NCBI GenBank assembly: GCA_944381935.1
Contig: CALWMN010000021.1
Location: forward strand, 1-42,144
Length of the DNA stretch: 42,144 nt
DNA from: an uncultured Mediterraneibacter sp.
Lineage (GTDB): Bacteria > Bacillota > Clostridia > Lachnospirales > Lachnospiraceae
Direction: 5' to 3'
Made by a program: the position numbers and the translations under genes. The notes under the pieces are model-generated. The model worked only from the letters and a program-made list of their open reading frames with translations, was not told the origin of the DNA and did not search any database. Of the stretch, positions 1 through 8,165 are shown in pieces. The number at the start of each line of letters is the position of its first letter. The first letter of the stretch is position 1.

Positions 1-1686
1 CATTATACTGAAATTCCACAGGATCATATTTTAGTGTATGAGGATGAAGGCTTTTCCGGCGGTAATCTCAACCGGCCGGACTTTAAAAAAATGATGGAAG
101 CTGCAAGGCAGCGTAAGTTCAAAGCGATCATTGTCTACCGCCTGGACCGAATCAGCCGGAATATCAGTGACTTTTCCAGCCTTATTGAAGAATTGTCAAG
201 ACTGGACATTGCTTTCATATCTATCCGAGAACAGTTTGATACCGGAACTCCCATGGGACGGGCCATGATGTATATAGCTTCTGTTTTTTCCCAGCTGGAG
301 CGTGAAACCATAGCCGAGCGTATCAGAGATAATATGCATGAACTGGCGAAAACCGGACGATGGCTTGGGGGAACAACTCCCACAGGATATGCCTCAGAAT
401 CGGTACAGAAAGTTACCATAGACGGGAAAGCAAAAAAGGCCTGCAAGCTGAAACTGATACCGGAAGAATCAGAAATTGTCCGTCTGATCTACAGCCTGTA
501 TATCGAACACGATTCTCTGACTTCTGTAGAAGCAGAATTAATAAAGCGGGGACTTAAAACAAAAAACAATAAACTCTTTACCCGTTTTTCAATCAAGTCT
601 ATCTTACAGAATCCGGTTTACATGATCGCGGATGTAAACGCATATAACTTTTTTGTAAAAGAGAACGCAGATCTTAATTCTGCCAAAGATGAATTCGACA
701 GCGTCCATGGCATGATGGTATATAACCGCACCAAACAGGAAAAAGGGAAAGCCGTCACCTATCTTCCGCCCGATGAATGGATTGTTGCGGTAGGTCTGCA
801 TCAGGGCATTGTTCCGGGCAAAGTCTGGATTTCTGTACAGGAGTCTCTGGATCGGAATAAAAGTAAGGCATACCGAAAGCCTCGGAATAACGAAGCACTC
901 CTGACCGGTCTTTTATACTGCACCTGCGGCAGCCGTATGTATCCGAAGATCAGCAAGCGAAAAACTGCTGACGGGAAGCCGATATACACTTATGTATGCA
1001 AATTAAAAGAGCGCAGCAAACGTTCAATGTGCAACAGTAAAAATGCCAATGGGAACACACTGGATCTGGCTGTGATCGAGCAGATCAAGCTGCTGGAAGA
1101 TGACAAAGGTTTCTTCATTGACCAGCTGGAACAAAGCCGGAAATTCTATACCGGCAACCGTGCAGCCTATGAAGATCAGCTGGCTTCTATCCGTCATGAG
1201 AAAGAAGAACTGGAAAAGAAAATTGAAGGTCTGGTTGATTCCCTGGCCGATTTGGGTGACAGCACGGTTAGGAATCAGGTGGCACGACGCATTGAACAGC
1301 TGAATCAGAAATGTGAGGAAACAGACACCCGGATCCATGAACTGGAAGCACTGACTTCCCAGCACACTTTCAGCGATATCGAATTTGACGTCATGCGGCA
1401 ACTGCTGTCCGTTTTCAAGACAAGCATAGATGAAATGACCGTAGAACAGAAACGTGCGGCGATCCGCACACTCGTCCGCAAAGTTGTATGGGACGGTGTC
1501 AACGCCCATATTATCCTCTTCGGGGTGCAGGATGATGAAATTGAATATCCGCCGCTTTCCTATCAAGCAAATGAAGCAGACAGCACAGAAGACGACTTAG
1601 AAGAGTTGGAACGGTTCAGTGATGTGGATTATGAAGATGAAATCGCTGACGGCTCAAAAACTCATTGGGGTGAGGATAGCAAATGA
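1..1686 (+). CDS. Large serine recombinase of a sigK-intervening (skin-like) element, 5' partial
   Basis: DNA-cutting recombinase expected to excise the element that splits sigK. The reading frame is open to base 1, so the N-terminus with the catalytic serine lies outside the window; GTG at 34 is internal. Visible are the rest of the resolvase domain (EDEGFSGG, LDRISRN, the GTPMGRAMMYIASVFSQLER stretch), a recombinase domain (about 360-900), a zinc ribbon (CTCG at about 922-933, then two more Cys near 1000-1032) and a long charged coiled coil (about 1090-1470), the usual order in large serine recombinases. Its TGA stop (1684-1686) lies inside the AATGA sequence where sigK resumes. Family and role as an integrase/excisionase are secure. 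The skin assignment rests on the sigK neighbour and is inference. Confidence 0.9.
   Translation, partial: HYTEIPQDHILVYEDEGFSGGNLNRPDFKKMMEAARQRKFKAIIVYRLDRISRNISDFSSLIEELSRLDIAFISIREQFDTGTPMGRAMMYIASVFSQLERETIAERIRDNMHELAKTGRWLGGTTPTGYASESVQKVTIDGKAKKACKLKLIPEESEIVRLIYSLYIEHDSLTSVEAELIKRGLKTKNNKLFTRFSIKSILQNPVYMIADVNAYNFFVKENADLNSAKDEFDSVHGMMVYNRTKQEKGKAVTYLPPDEWIVAVGLHQGIVPGKVWISVQESLDRNKSKAYRKPRNNEALLTGLLYCTCGSRMYPKISKRKTADGKPIYTYVCKLKERSKRSMCNSKNANGNTLDLAVIEQIKLLEDDKGFFIDQLEQSRKFYTGNRAAYEDQLASIRHEKEELEKKIEGLVDSLADLGDSTVRNQVARRIEQLNQKCEETDTRIHELEALTSQHTFSDIEFDVMRQLLSVFKTSIDEMTVEQKRAAIRTLVRKVVWDGVNAHIILFGVQDDEIEYPPLSYQANEADSTEDDLEELERFSDVDYEDEIADGSKTHWGEDSK
1682..1686 (+). other. Putative skin-element crossover core (AATGA) in sigK
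   Basis: AATGA sits where the recombinase gene ends and the sigK coding sequence resumes in frame (AAT GAA = Asn-Glu). The B. subtilis skin element recombines at AATGA at the same place in sigK, in the segment reading ENEILMH. Here the flanking codons read IANEVLMH. The partner half-site lies outside the window. Confidence 0.65.
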
Positions 1687-2035
1687 AGTGTTAATGCATT
1701 TCCGCTCCCGCAGAAAAGCGGGAAAAGAAATTTCTCTCTACGAGCCGATCGGCACTGACCGGGAAGGCAATGAGATTAAACTCTACGACATTATGGAAAA
1801 TGAAGGACTTGATGTTCCGGAAAAGATCTGCCTGAAAGAGAATATTCAGAAACTATATGAAAAAGTAGAAAGCGAGCTTTCCCAGAGAGAAAAGCTCGTC
1901 TTAAAAATGAGATATGGACTCTATAACGGGGAAGAGTATACACAGCGGGAAATTGCCAGACAGCTTGGAATTTCCCGCTCTTATGTCTCAAGAATCGAAA
2001 AGAGCGCAATCGAAAAGCTGCGCCCCTTCTTTTAA
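1682..2035 (+). CDS. sigK: RNA polymerase sigma-K factor, C-terminal half (spoIIIC-like), interrupted gene
   Basis: C-terminal half of the late mother-cell sporulation sigma factor. From the AATGA core the frame reads ANEVLMHFRSRRKAGKEISL, then an EPIGTDREGNEI-type stretch. This matches B. subtilis SigK after its skin insertion point (ENEILMHLRALKKTKKDVSL, DPIGQDKEGNEI). Region 4 follows, with the -35-binding helix-turn-helix TQREIARQLGISRSYVSRIE, ending KLRPFF. The frame runs back into the recombinase gene (ATG at 1619, GTG at 1670), but that part is out-of-phase recombinase sequence, not sigma factor. Regions 1-3 are absent from the window. The gene should be functional only after excision of the upstream element. 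Recognition of the family is firm; developmental rearrangement is inferred. Confidence 0.88.
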   Translation, partial: NEVLMHFRSRRKAGKEISLYEPIGTDREGNEIKLYDIMENEGLDVPEKICLKENIQKLYEKVESELSQREKLVLKMRYGLYNGEEYTQREIARQLGISRSYVSRIEKSAIEKLRPFF

Positions 2036-2051
2036 ATCCCCGGCAATCTTA

Positions 2052-2104
2052 AGAGCCGGCTCACATCGACCTTAAAAGCATTTGCACAGTATTGCGCCGG
2101 CTCT
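2052..2104. terminator. Inverted repeat between convergent genes, possible terminator
   Basis: AGAGCCGGC (2052-2060) is complementary to GCCGGCTCT (2096-2104) across a 35-base loop, between the ends of sigK and the convergent small membrane gene. The loop is long and there is no clean T-run, so termination is only a guess. Confidence 0.3.
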
Positions 2105-2118
2105 CAGGAAGTCCTTTT

Positions 2119-2454
2119 CTATCTGCTGATCTGCCGTTTAAAATCTTGAATTGTCTGTCCCCTGTAACTGAGGATTCCGACATCCCCTACGGAAATTATC
2201 ATTTTGCCATCCTGGAAACTTCTTAATTTCAACCGTTCGCCATCTTCACATTCAACAACATACCATGCAATATTTCCCTGGCTGACTGGTTTTTCCAGAA
2301 CTTTTACTTTTTTTGTTATCAGTGGTTTCTTGTTGTCCTGGCCTTTTACATAAAAATAAACCCCGCACGCTATAACAGCCAATCCGATCAATACCCCAAA
2401 AATAATGGGCAGTATTTCAAAAAAATCAATACTATGTGTCTGCACAACATACAT
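2119..2454 (-). CDS. Small membrane protein of unknown function (111 aa)
   Basis: Not recognised with certainty. One hydrophobic helix near the N-terminus (IIFGVLIGLAVIACGVYFYV, about residues 17-36) is followed by a soluble domain of about 70 residues with a beta-rich look (WYVVECEDGERLKL, GDVGILSYRGQTIQDFKRQ). This resembles small single-span proteins with a cytoplasmic OB/SH3-like domain that are common in Clostridia. A strong ribosome site (GGAGGGG) precedes the ATG. It lies 13 bases downstream of another small membrane gene on the same strand, so the two are probably co-transcribed. Confidence 0.7.
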   Translation of the reverse strand: MYVVQTHSIDFFEILPIIFGVLIGLAVIACGVYFYVKGQDNKKPLITKKVKVLEKPVSQGNIAWYVVECEDGERLKLRSFQDGKMIISVGDVGILSYRGQTIQDFKRQISR

Positions 2455-2467
2455 CTTTTTCCCCTCC

Positions 2468-2752
2468 TTATCGTCTGTTCCTTTTGTTGCCCACCGCCGC
2501 AGCGATGCAGATCACTCCTGTAACGCCCGCAAGAACGTAAAAGCAGGTCCCGGTAGTGTCAAACATCTCCTGCTTTTCCTGATTTCCTCCTATTCTTCCG
2601 GATGAGCTTTCCACAAATTCGCCATTTATTATTGCGCCCGTTGATGCTGATACTCCTGCCTGTCTGTCAGCGGTGCTTTTGCAAATGAACCCCAACACGA
2701 AAAAGCAGACAGTCAGAATCAAAGCAGCCGCAATTATTGCTTTCCTGCTCAT
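2468..2752 (-). CDS. Small two-helix membrane protein of unknown function (94 aa)
   Basis: No family recognised. An N-terminal hydrophobic segment (AIIAAALILTVCFFVLGFI, about 5-23) and a second one (CFYVLAGVTGVICIAAAV, about 70-87) flank a polar loop of about 45 residues, and the chain ends in a basic tail KRNRR. A clear GGAGG site precedes the ATG. It is divergent from the Xre-type regulator at 2872 and upstream of the other small membrane gene. The three may form a unit, with the regulator controlling the pair. Confidence 0.65.
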   Translation of the reverse strand: MSRKAIIAAALILTVCFFVLGFICKSTADRQAGVSASTGAIINGEFVESSSGRIGGNQEKQEMFDTTGTCFYVLAGVTGVICIAAAVGNKRNRR

Positions 2753-2788
2753 GCTTCTCCTCCTTTCCGCTTTATTTTACAACTTATT

Positions 2789-2819
2789 AGTTTTATATTC
2801 AACAACTTTTCAGTTTTAT
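2789..2819. repeat. Direct repeat AGTTTTAT x2 in the divergent promoter region
   Basis: AGTTTTAT occurs at 2789-2796 and 2812-2819, 23 bp apart, in the AT-rich gap between the small membrane genes and the Xre regulator. The spacing of about two helical turns would suit an operator, and a possible -10 for the regulator (TAGAAT, 2840-2845) follows. Weak evidence: the repeat is only 8 bp. Confidence 0.3.
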
Positions 2820-2871
2820 TCATATTTTTTTTTTACTGGTAGAATAATAAACATAATAAGGAGGATGCCTG

Positions 2872-3195
2872 ATGAAAAGATTAAAGGAATTACGCATAGA
2901 AAAAGGACTCAGTCAACAGAAGCTCGCCAACCACCTGGGCATCAGTCAACAATCGGTGTACAAATACGAAAATAATATCGCGGAACCGGATATTTCCACT
3001 TTGAAAAATCTTGCAGATTTTTTTGAGACCTCCGTAGATTACCTTATTGAATATTCTGACATTCCTCAAAAATGCGTCCACTATACAGAGACAGATCTGG
3101 ATAAAGCTGAACTGGAACTGATCAGAAATTTCCGCAGGCTTTCCTCTTCAAAGCGCAGGATTATCAGTCAGTTAATCATAGAAATGCTAAAATGA
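2872..3195 (+). CDS. Xre-family helix-turn-helix transcriptional regulator
   Basis: DNA-binding protein of 107 aa. The N-terminal half is a Cro/C1-type domain: KELRIEKGLSQQKLANHLGI (about 4-23), then SQQSVYKYENNIAEPDISTL and LADFFETSVDYLIEYSD. The C-terminal 40 residues (about 65-107) are helical and charged, with LRRLSSSKRRIISQLI-like character, and probably mediate dimerisation. AAGGAGG stands just upstream of the ATG. It is divergently transcribed from two small membrane genes and closed by a strong hairpin terminator. Target unknown; autoregulation through the shared upstream gap is plausible. Confidence 0.85.
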   Translation: MKRLKELRIEKGLSQQKLANHLGISQQSVYKYENNIAEPDISTLKNLADFFETSVDYLIEYSDIPQKCVHYTETDLDKAELELIRNFRRLSSSKRRIISQLIIEMLK

Positions 3196-3242
3196 AAAGT
3201 GCTGGCATATGCCCGTTGTATATGGCATATATCAGCACTTTT
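3195..3242. terminator. Bidirectional intrinsic terminator
   Basis: A hairpin with arms AAAAGTGCTG and CAGCACTTTT, extended inward by GCATATGCC/GGCATAT, lies between the convergent Xre regulator and U32 peptidase genes. A/T runs on both sides let it serve both strands. Confidence 0.85.
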
Positions 3243-3260
3243 CCTATGATTCGCATACGG

Positions 3261-4496
3261 TCACGTTTCCGCAGGCTCTGCCCTTCTTAAGATATCATAT
3301 TGCTCCGGGCATACGCTAAGTTCCACAAAAAGCCCCTGTTTTGGGTGCGGGGCGCTCTCCTGCGCCTTTCCCTCTTCATTCATGATGCGTCTGACCCGGA
3401 CTTCCACATCGGTCCCATCCGGCTTCATAATCTCAATCGTCTCCCCCACTGAAAATTTGTTCCTCTGCTCAATCCGGCATATCCCGTTCTGGACATTTCC
3501 GACAATACCAAGATATGTGTACTCCTTGACGTAAGTATTACTGTCATAGATCTGGGCGTCATCGTCCGGCTTCCCGAAAAAGAATCCCGTCGTAAACTTC
3601 CGGTAGGTGCAGTTTGAGATCTGCTTGAGGTACCAGGGCATGTGTGCCCGGTAAAGCTCAGGATCCTCCCGGTAATCATCAATCGCCTTCCGGTAGGTCC
3701 GTGCCACGGTGGCTACATAGAGCGCCGTTTTCATGCGTCCCTCTATTTTGAAACTGTCGATCCCGGCATCAATCAGTTCAGGGATATATTCAATCATACA
3801 CAGATCTTTTGAATTGAAGATATATGTTCCTCTCTCATTTTCATACACAGGCATGTATTCTCCCGGCCTTGTCTCCTCCACCACGGCATATTTCCAGCGG
3901 CACGGATGCGTACACGCCCCCCTGTTGGCGTCCCTCCCCGTAAAATAATTACTCAAAAGACACCTCCCGGAATATGAAATGCACATGGCCCCGTGCACGA
4001 ATGTCTCAATCTCCAGATCATCCGGGATATTTTCCCTCAACTCTTTGATTTCTCTTAAGGAAAGCTCCCTGGCTGACACCACGCGGTTTGCTCCCTGCCG
4101 GTGCCAGAAATTATAGGTCCCGTAATTGGTGTTGTTCGCCTGGGTGCTGATATGGCGGTCAATCTTTGGGCAGACTTCCTTCGCAATGTCAAAGACTCCC
4201 GGATCGGCAATGATCAGGGCATCTGGCTTCATCTCTCTGAGTTCTTCAAAATATTCCCGCACTCCTTTAAGATCCTGGTTATGAGCAAGAATATTCGCCG
4301 TCACATAGACCTTCACGCCATGCTTATGGGCAAAATTTATCCCCTCCTGCATGTCTGCCAAAGAAAAATTCTTTGCCTTTGCCCGAAGCCCGAACGCCTC
4401 GCCTCCGATATATACCGCATCTGCGCCAAATATCACCGCGGTTTTCAGCACCTCAAGGCTGCTGGCAGGTATCAATAATTCAGGATGTCTGCTCAT
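3261..4496 (-). CDS. trhP: tRNA wobble-uridine hydroxylation protein, peptidase U32 family (TrhP2-like)
   Basis: U32-family protein that in B. subtilis (YrrN/YrrO, TrhP1/P2) hydroxylates tRNA uridine 34 to ho5U with prephenate as the source. The start is set at 4496 (MSRHPELLIPASS), because GAGAGGGG precedes that ATG and the family begins there; an upstream start at 4544 would add 16 atypical residues. The resulting 411 aa matches the longer paralogue. Signature features are YIGGEAFGLRAKA, HISTQANNTN and four cysteines (about 172, 179, 195, 199) that probably hold an Fe-S cluster, followed by a C-terminal beta domain. It overlaps the end of the trmR-like methyltransferase that would methylate its product, as in B. 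subtilis yrrM-yrrN-yrrO. A true protease role is unlikely. Confidence 0.85.
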   Translation of the reverse strand: MSRHPELLIPASSLEVLKTAVIFGADAVYIGGEAFGLRAKAKNFSLADMQEGINFAHKHGVKVYVTANILAHNQDLKGVREYFEELREMKPDALIIADPGVFDIAKEVCPKIDRHISTQANNTNYGTYNFWHRQGANRVVSARELSLREIKELRENIPDDLEIETFVHGAMCISYSGRCLLSNYFTGRDANRGACTHPCRWKYAVVEETRPGEYMPVYENERGTYIFNSKDLCMIEYIPELIDAGIDSFKIEGRMKTALYVATVARTYRKAIDDYREDPELYRAHMPWYLKQISNCTYRKFTTGFFFGKPDDDAQIYDSNTYVKEYTYLGIVGNVQNGICRIEQRNKFSVGETIEIMKPDGTDVEVRVRRIMNEEGKAQESAPHPKQGLFVELSVCPEQYDILRRAEPAET

Positions 4497-5184
4497 CACG
4501 TTTCCCCTCTCTGTGGTTCTGTTTTTCCCCGCTTTTCTTTCCATCGCATCTTACGCTTACTGCCACGCCGTCCCCAAGCGGAAGAATCGATGTGACAAGC
4601 TCTTTCCGATGCTTGATCTCGTAGAGGTACTCCCTCATCCTGGCGTGGATCGTGCGGTTGCGCCGTTCTACTGCAAATCTGGACTCTATCACGTCTCCGT
4701 CCTGCATCACATTGTCTGAGACAAGCACGCCTCCCGGCGTGAGAAGGCGCATTACATCCGGCAGATAATGGATGTACTGGCCCTTTGCAGCATCCATAAA
4801 AATAAAGTCATACGGGTCTGTCAGCGTTTTCAGGATCTTTGCTGCATCTCCTTCCACCAGGAAGATCCGGGACTCCCGCCCTGCCCGTCTGAAGTTTTCT
4901 CTCGCAAGGGGGATCCTTTTTTCATAGTTCTCAATTGTCGTAATCACGCATTCCTCCGGCGCATACTCGCTCATCAATAACGCAGAGAAACCTACGGCAG
5001 TCCCGACTTCCAGGATGCTCATAGGTTTTTGAATCATAAGAAGTACTTTGAGGAGGCTCTGCGTCTCCCGGCGTATGACCGGCACATCCGACGCGAGAGC
5101 CTCTTGCTCAATCTCTTCTAGTATTTCACTGTTCTCTGTATCCAAGGAATTGATGAAGGTAACGATACGTTCATCCACTATCAT
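4480..5184 (-). CDS. trmR: tRNA 5-hydroxyuridine methyltransferase (class I O-methyltransferase)
   Basis: SAM-dependent O-methyltransferase of the YrrM/TrmR group, which converts ho5U34 to mo5U34 in tRNA. The Rossmann motif ILEVGTAVGFSALL lies at about 57-70, and the metal-binding acidic motif IFMDAAKGQY and GGVLVSDNVMQDG follow. The length of 234 aa includes an unusually long polar tail (KKSGEKQNHREGKRDEQTS) that overlaps the trhP start. It sits between rnj and trhP with a 3-base gap to rnj. Related catechol O-methyltransferase-like enzymes share the fold; the neighbour trhP favours TrmR. Confidence 0.83.
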   Translation of the reverse strand: MIVDERIVTFINSLDTENSEILEEIEQEALASDVPVIRRETQSLLKVLLMIQKPMSILEVGTAVGFSALLMSEYAPEECVITTIENYEKRIPLARENFRRAGRESRIFLVEGDAAKILKTLTDPYDFIFMDAAKGQYIHYLPDVMRLLTPGGVLVSDNVMQDGDVIESRFAVERRNRTIHARMREYLYEIKHRKELVTSILPLGDGVAVSVRCDGKKSGEKQNHREGKRDEQTS

Positions 5185-5187
5185 CTG

Positions 5188-6858
5188 TTACACATCCACA
5201 TCCATAATAATCGGAATGACCATTGGTTTCCTCTTGGTCTTCTTCCATATATAATCATTCATCGCGTCGCGTATCACCAGCTTGATCCTGTTCCAGTCCG
5301 TATGCCGTCCTGACAGGCACTTATCAAGGGCGTCTGATACCGCTTTGCGGGCGTCATCCATAAGCTGTTCGGATTCTCTTACATATACAAATCCCCTGGA
5401 GACGATATCCGGTCCCGCAAGGAGACGGTTTGTCCTTCTCTCAAGCGTCAGGACTACTATGATAATGCCGTCCTCTGCCAGATGCTGCCTGTCACGGAGA
5501 ACAATATTCCCGACATCGCCAACGCCGAGCCCGTCAACCAGAATCCCGCCTGTGTGTACTTTATCTACAACCTTAGCCGCCTCAGAATCCAGCTCAAGCA
5601 CCTCTCCTGACTGTATCAGGAAAATGTTTTCTTTCGGGATTCCAAGCGATCTGGCAACCTCTGCGTTTGCCTTCAGATGGCGGTACTCGCCGTGCACCGG
5701 TATGGCGTATTTCGGTTTCACGAGGGAATAGATCAGCTTCAGTTCCTCCTGACAGGCATGACCGGACACATGGGCATCCTGGAAAATAACCTCTGCCCCC
5801 TGGGCCGACAGTTCATTGATAATGCGGGATACTGATTTTTCATTCCCGGGGATCGGGTTCGAGCTCAGGATGATCGTGTCACTTGGCTGGATCGTTACCT
5901 TCCGGTGCACTCCCGCCGCCATTCTCGACAGGGCAGCCATCGATTCCCCCTGGCTCCCTGTCGTGATCAGCACCATCTTCTCCGGCGGATAATTCTTCAT
6001 CTCGTCAATCTCAATCAAAGTGCTGTCCGGCACATGCAGATATCCAAGCTCCGATGCCGTGGAAATGATATTCACCATACTCCTGCCTTCCACAACTACC
6101 TTACGCCCGTACTTGTACGCTGAATTGATGATCTGCTGCACACGGTCCACATTCGATGCAAATGTGGCAATGATAAGACGGGTATCCTGATGCTCTGCAA
6201 AAATGTGGTCAAAAGTGATTCCCACTGTCCGCTCCGACTGGGTAAAGCCGCGCCGCTCGGCGTTCGTACTGTCCGACATAAGTGCCAGAACACCCTTTTT
6301 CCCGATCTCGGCAAAACGCTGCAGGTCAATCGCATCCCCAAACACAGGGGTATAGTCCACCTTAAAGTCTCCCGTGTGTACGACAACCCCCGCCGGAGAA
6401 TAGATCGCAAGCGCTGAGGCATCCTGGATACTGTGATTCGTCTTAATAAATTCGATCCTGAATTTTCCAAGGTTGATCGACTGTCCGTGACGCACTACTT
6501 TCCTTTTCGTGCTTCTCAAGAGATTATGCTCTTTCAGCTTATTTTCAATAATTCCCATGGTAAGCTTCGTCGTGTAGACCGGAACGTTGATCTCCTTTAG
6601 CACATAGGGAAGGGCACCGATATGGTCCTCATGCCCGTGCGTGATGACAAACCCCTTTACCTTGGAAATATTATCCTTCAGGTATGTGACGTCTGGAATG
6701 ACAAGGTCAATCCCAAGCATATCATCCTCTGGAAACGCCAGTCCGCAGTCCACAACAACAATACTGTCTTCGTATTCAAAGGCAGTAATGTTCATACCGA
6801 TCTGCTCCAGTCCGCCAAGCGGTATGATACGCAATTTTCCATTGTTCTGTTTTTTCAA
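5188..6858 (-). CDS. rnj: Ribonuclease J
   Basis: Metallo-beta-lactamase-fold ribonuclease with 5'-3' exonuclease and endonuclease activity in mRNA decay and rRNA maturation. The HGHEDHIG zinc motif lies at about residues 74-81, followed by NHSIQDASALAI, HTGDFKVDYTP, the beta-CASP segment (SDSTNAERRG, TFASNVDRVQQI) and HVSGHACQEEL, then the C-terminal domain. The start is TTG at 6858: AGGAGG lies 10 bases upstream and the product (556 aa) begins LKKQNNGKLRIIPLGGLEQIG, as in the family. The in-frame extension to 6921 overlaps fur and lacks family character. Last of the fur side of the cluster, directly followed by trmR. Confidence 0.95.
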   Translation of the reverse strand: MKKQNNGKLRIIPLGGLEQIGMNITAFEYEDSIVVVDCGLAFPEDDMLGIDLVIPDVTYLKDNISKVKGFVITHGHEDHIGALPYVLKEINVPVYTTKLTMGIIENKLKEHNLLRSTKRKVVRHGQSINLGKFRIEFIKTNHSIQDASALAIYSPAGVVVHTGDFKVDYTPVFGDAIDLQRFAEIGKKGVLALMSDSTNAERRGFTQSERTVGITFDHIFAEHQDTRLIIATFASNVDRVQQIINSAYKYGRKVVVEGRSMVNIISTASELGYLHVPDSTLIEIDEMKNYPPEKMVLITTGSQGESMAALSRMAAGVHRKVTIQPSDTIILSSNPIPGNEKSVSRIINELSAQGAEVIFQDAHVSGHACQEELKLIYSLVKPKYAIPVHGEYRHLKANAEVARSLGIPKENIFLIQSGEVLELDSEAAKVVDKVHTGGILVDGLGVGDVGNIVLRDRQHLAEDGIIIVVLTLERRTNRLLAGPDIVSRGFVYVRESEQLMDDARKAVSDALDKCLSGRHTDWNRIKLVIRDAMNDYIWKKTKRKPMVIPIIMDVDV

Positions 6859-6872
6859 TAAATAAACACCTC

Positions 6873-7352
6873 CTAAAATGATAGGGGGGAACTGTTCTCT
6901 TTCTTTATGCAGTCTTTGCACAAACCATAAAATTTCAGCTCGTGATCCAGGATATGAAATCCGGTCGCTCCCTCTATGTACCGTTCCAGATCGTCAAGAA
7001 GATCATCCCCAAAGGGGATTACCTTATTGCATTTCCTGCATATCAGATGATGGTGGTTATGCTTTGTATCTCCTTTCAACAAATGTCCGATCTCATAGCG
7101 CACGCATCCATCGTCAAAGCTGATCCGGTCAACAAGCTGCATATTCCATAAAAGCTGCAGTGCCCTGTAAACTGTCGCCAGACCGATTTCCGGGCAGTCC
7201 GCCGAAACAAGCTCACAGACCTCCTCCGCAGTCATATGGCTGCCGCTGTTCTGTTCCAGCACCGATAAAACAAGCAGCCTCTGACGGGTTATCTTCAACC
7301 CTTTTTCCTTTAATTTCTCCTTCAGTAATTCCTGCACTTCTCTTTGTTCCAT
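6873..7352 (-). CDS. Fur-family metal-dependent transcriptional regulator
   Basis: Ferric uptake regulator family protein, 159 aa. A winged helix (about 20-80: ITRQRLLVLSVL, MTAEEV, GLATVYRALQLL) is followed by the metal/dimer domain with HNHHHLICRKC (Cys105, Cys108) and a second pair, Cys145 and Cys148 (LCKDC), that build the structural zinc site. Fur, Zur and PerR cannot be told apart by eye; the GFHILDHELKFYGLCKDC ending is typical of Fur in Clostridia. It precedes rnj by 14 bases and carries that gene's ribosome site at its 3' end. A candidate Fur-like box lies upstream of pflB in this window. Confidence 0.88.
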   Translation of the reverse strand: MEQREVQELLKEKLKEKGLKITRQRLLVLSVLEQNSGSHMTAEEVCELVSADCPEIGLATVYRALQLLWNMQLVDRISFDDGCVRYEIGHLLKGDTKHNHHHLICRKCNKVIPFGDDLLDDLERYIEGATGFHILDHELKFYGLCKDCIKKENSSPLSF

Positions 7353-7389
7353 CAGTGTTTTCGTCCCCCGCAGTAAGTAAATCTATTGT

Positions 7390-7415
7390 AAAAATCCTCT
7401 GTCTTTGCAGACGGA
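7390..7415 (-). terminator. Possible weak terminator after the DUF1292 gene
   Basis: On the minus strand TCCGTCT, loop GCAA, AGACAGAGGA forms a short hairpin followed by five T's, between the DUF1292 and fur genes. It may reduce read-through from the ireB-ruvX-DUF1292 genes. Confidence 0.4.
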
Positions 7416-7417
7416 CT

Positions 7418-7678
7418 CTACATTTCAATATTTACATCCTCCAGCAGTTCTTCAAAAACCTTTGACACTGCCAGAAGCTCTGTATCGTTTTCCACGATCT
7501 CGTATACGCTGTCAGCCTCCTGCGGCTGGCTTACCTCTTTCAGGATAAGGCACTCTGCATCATCATCCTGAGAGTTTGTCACCAGTAGATAAGAAGAGCC
7601 GTTTATCTTCGTCTCCTCAAGTACAAAGAACTCTTCTTCCCCGCTTCCGTCACCGAAAGCAAATCTCACTTTTTCCAT
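7418..7678 (-). CDS. DUF1292 family protein (YrzB-like)
   Basis: Small acidic protein of 86 aa with the family pattern: an opening beta strand (KVRFAFGDGSGEEEFFVLEET), KINGSSYLLVTN, then an acidic LKEV segment and a C-terminal ELLAVSKVFEELL helix. The function of the family is unknown. In Firmicutes it follows ireB (yrzL) and ruvX (yrrK), and that order is kept here, with 36 bases separating it from ruvX. Confidence 0.88.
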   Translation of the reverse strand: MEKVRFAFGDGSGEEEFFVLEETKINGSSYLLVTNSQDDDAECLILKEVSQPQEADSVYEIVENDTELLAVSKVFEELLEDVNIEM

Positions 7679-7714
7679 TTATATATCCCCTTATAAGGCT
7701 CCCTGCCGCACCAG

Positions 7715-8158
7715 TCAGCAAATACCCCCGTCATCCTTGCTATGTACAAAATCCAGATATCCCTGAAGTATGAATACTGCCGCAATCTTATCGATATATT
7801 TCTTCCGGTTCTCCCGCCGCACGCTGCTTTCAATCAGTATACGCTCCGCCTGCACTGTCGTAAGGCGCTCATCCCACATGACCACTTCCATGCCGGTGCG
7901 TCTTGCCAGCATATCGCGGAACTCGAGAGTTTTTACGGCACGCTCCCCGATGTCATTGTTCATATGTTTCGGAAAACCAAGCACAATCCTTTCCACATCA
8001 TATTCCCGCACCAGCTCTTCGATGCGGGCGCAGGTGCGGCGCAGCTTGTTCTCCTCTTTCCGCTGTATCGTCTCCACTGCCTGGGCGGTAATGCCGAGCG
8101 GGTCGCTCATCGCAACTCCAACCGTTTTCATACCATAGTCTAACCCCATAATCCTCAT
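7715..8158 (-). CDS. ruvX: Putative pre-16S rRNA nuclease / Holliday-junction resolvase-like YqgF
   Basis: RNase H-fold protein of 147 aa, thought to trim the 5' end of 16S rRNA. The first strand carries the metal aspartate ([16 protein letters not shown]), then [17 protein letters not shown] and the second acidic motif [11 protein letters not shown], followed by [18 protein letters not shown] with the last catalytic Asp. Length and motif order match the family. It lies 7 bases after ireB and before DUF1292, as in many Firmicutes. Confidence 0.93.
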   Translation of the reverse strand: MRIMGLDYGMKTVGVAMSDPLGITAQAVETIQRKEENKLRRTCARIEELVREYDVERIVLGFPKHMNNDIGERAVKTLEFRDMLARRTGMEVVMWDERLTTVQAERILIESSVRRENRKKYIDKIAAVFILQGYLDFVHSKDDGGIC

Positions 8159-8165
8159 GATATGA

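Noticed and set aside
1619-1681. Start of the sigK fragment at ATG 1619
   Set aside because: These codons are the recombinase read in another phase; sigma-factor similarity begins only at the AATGA core.
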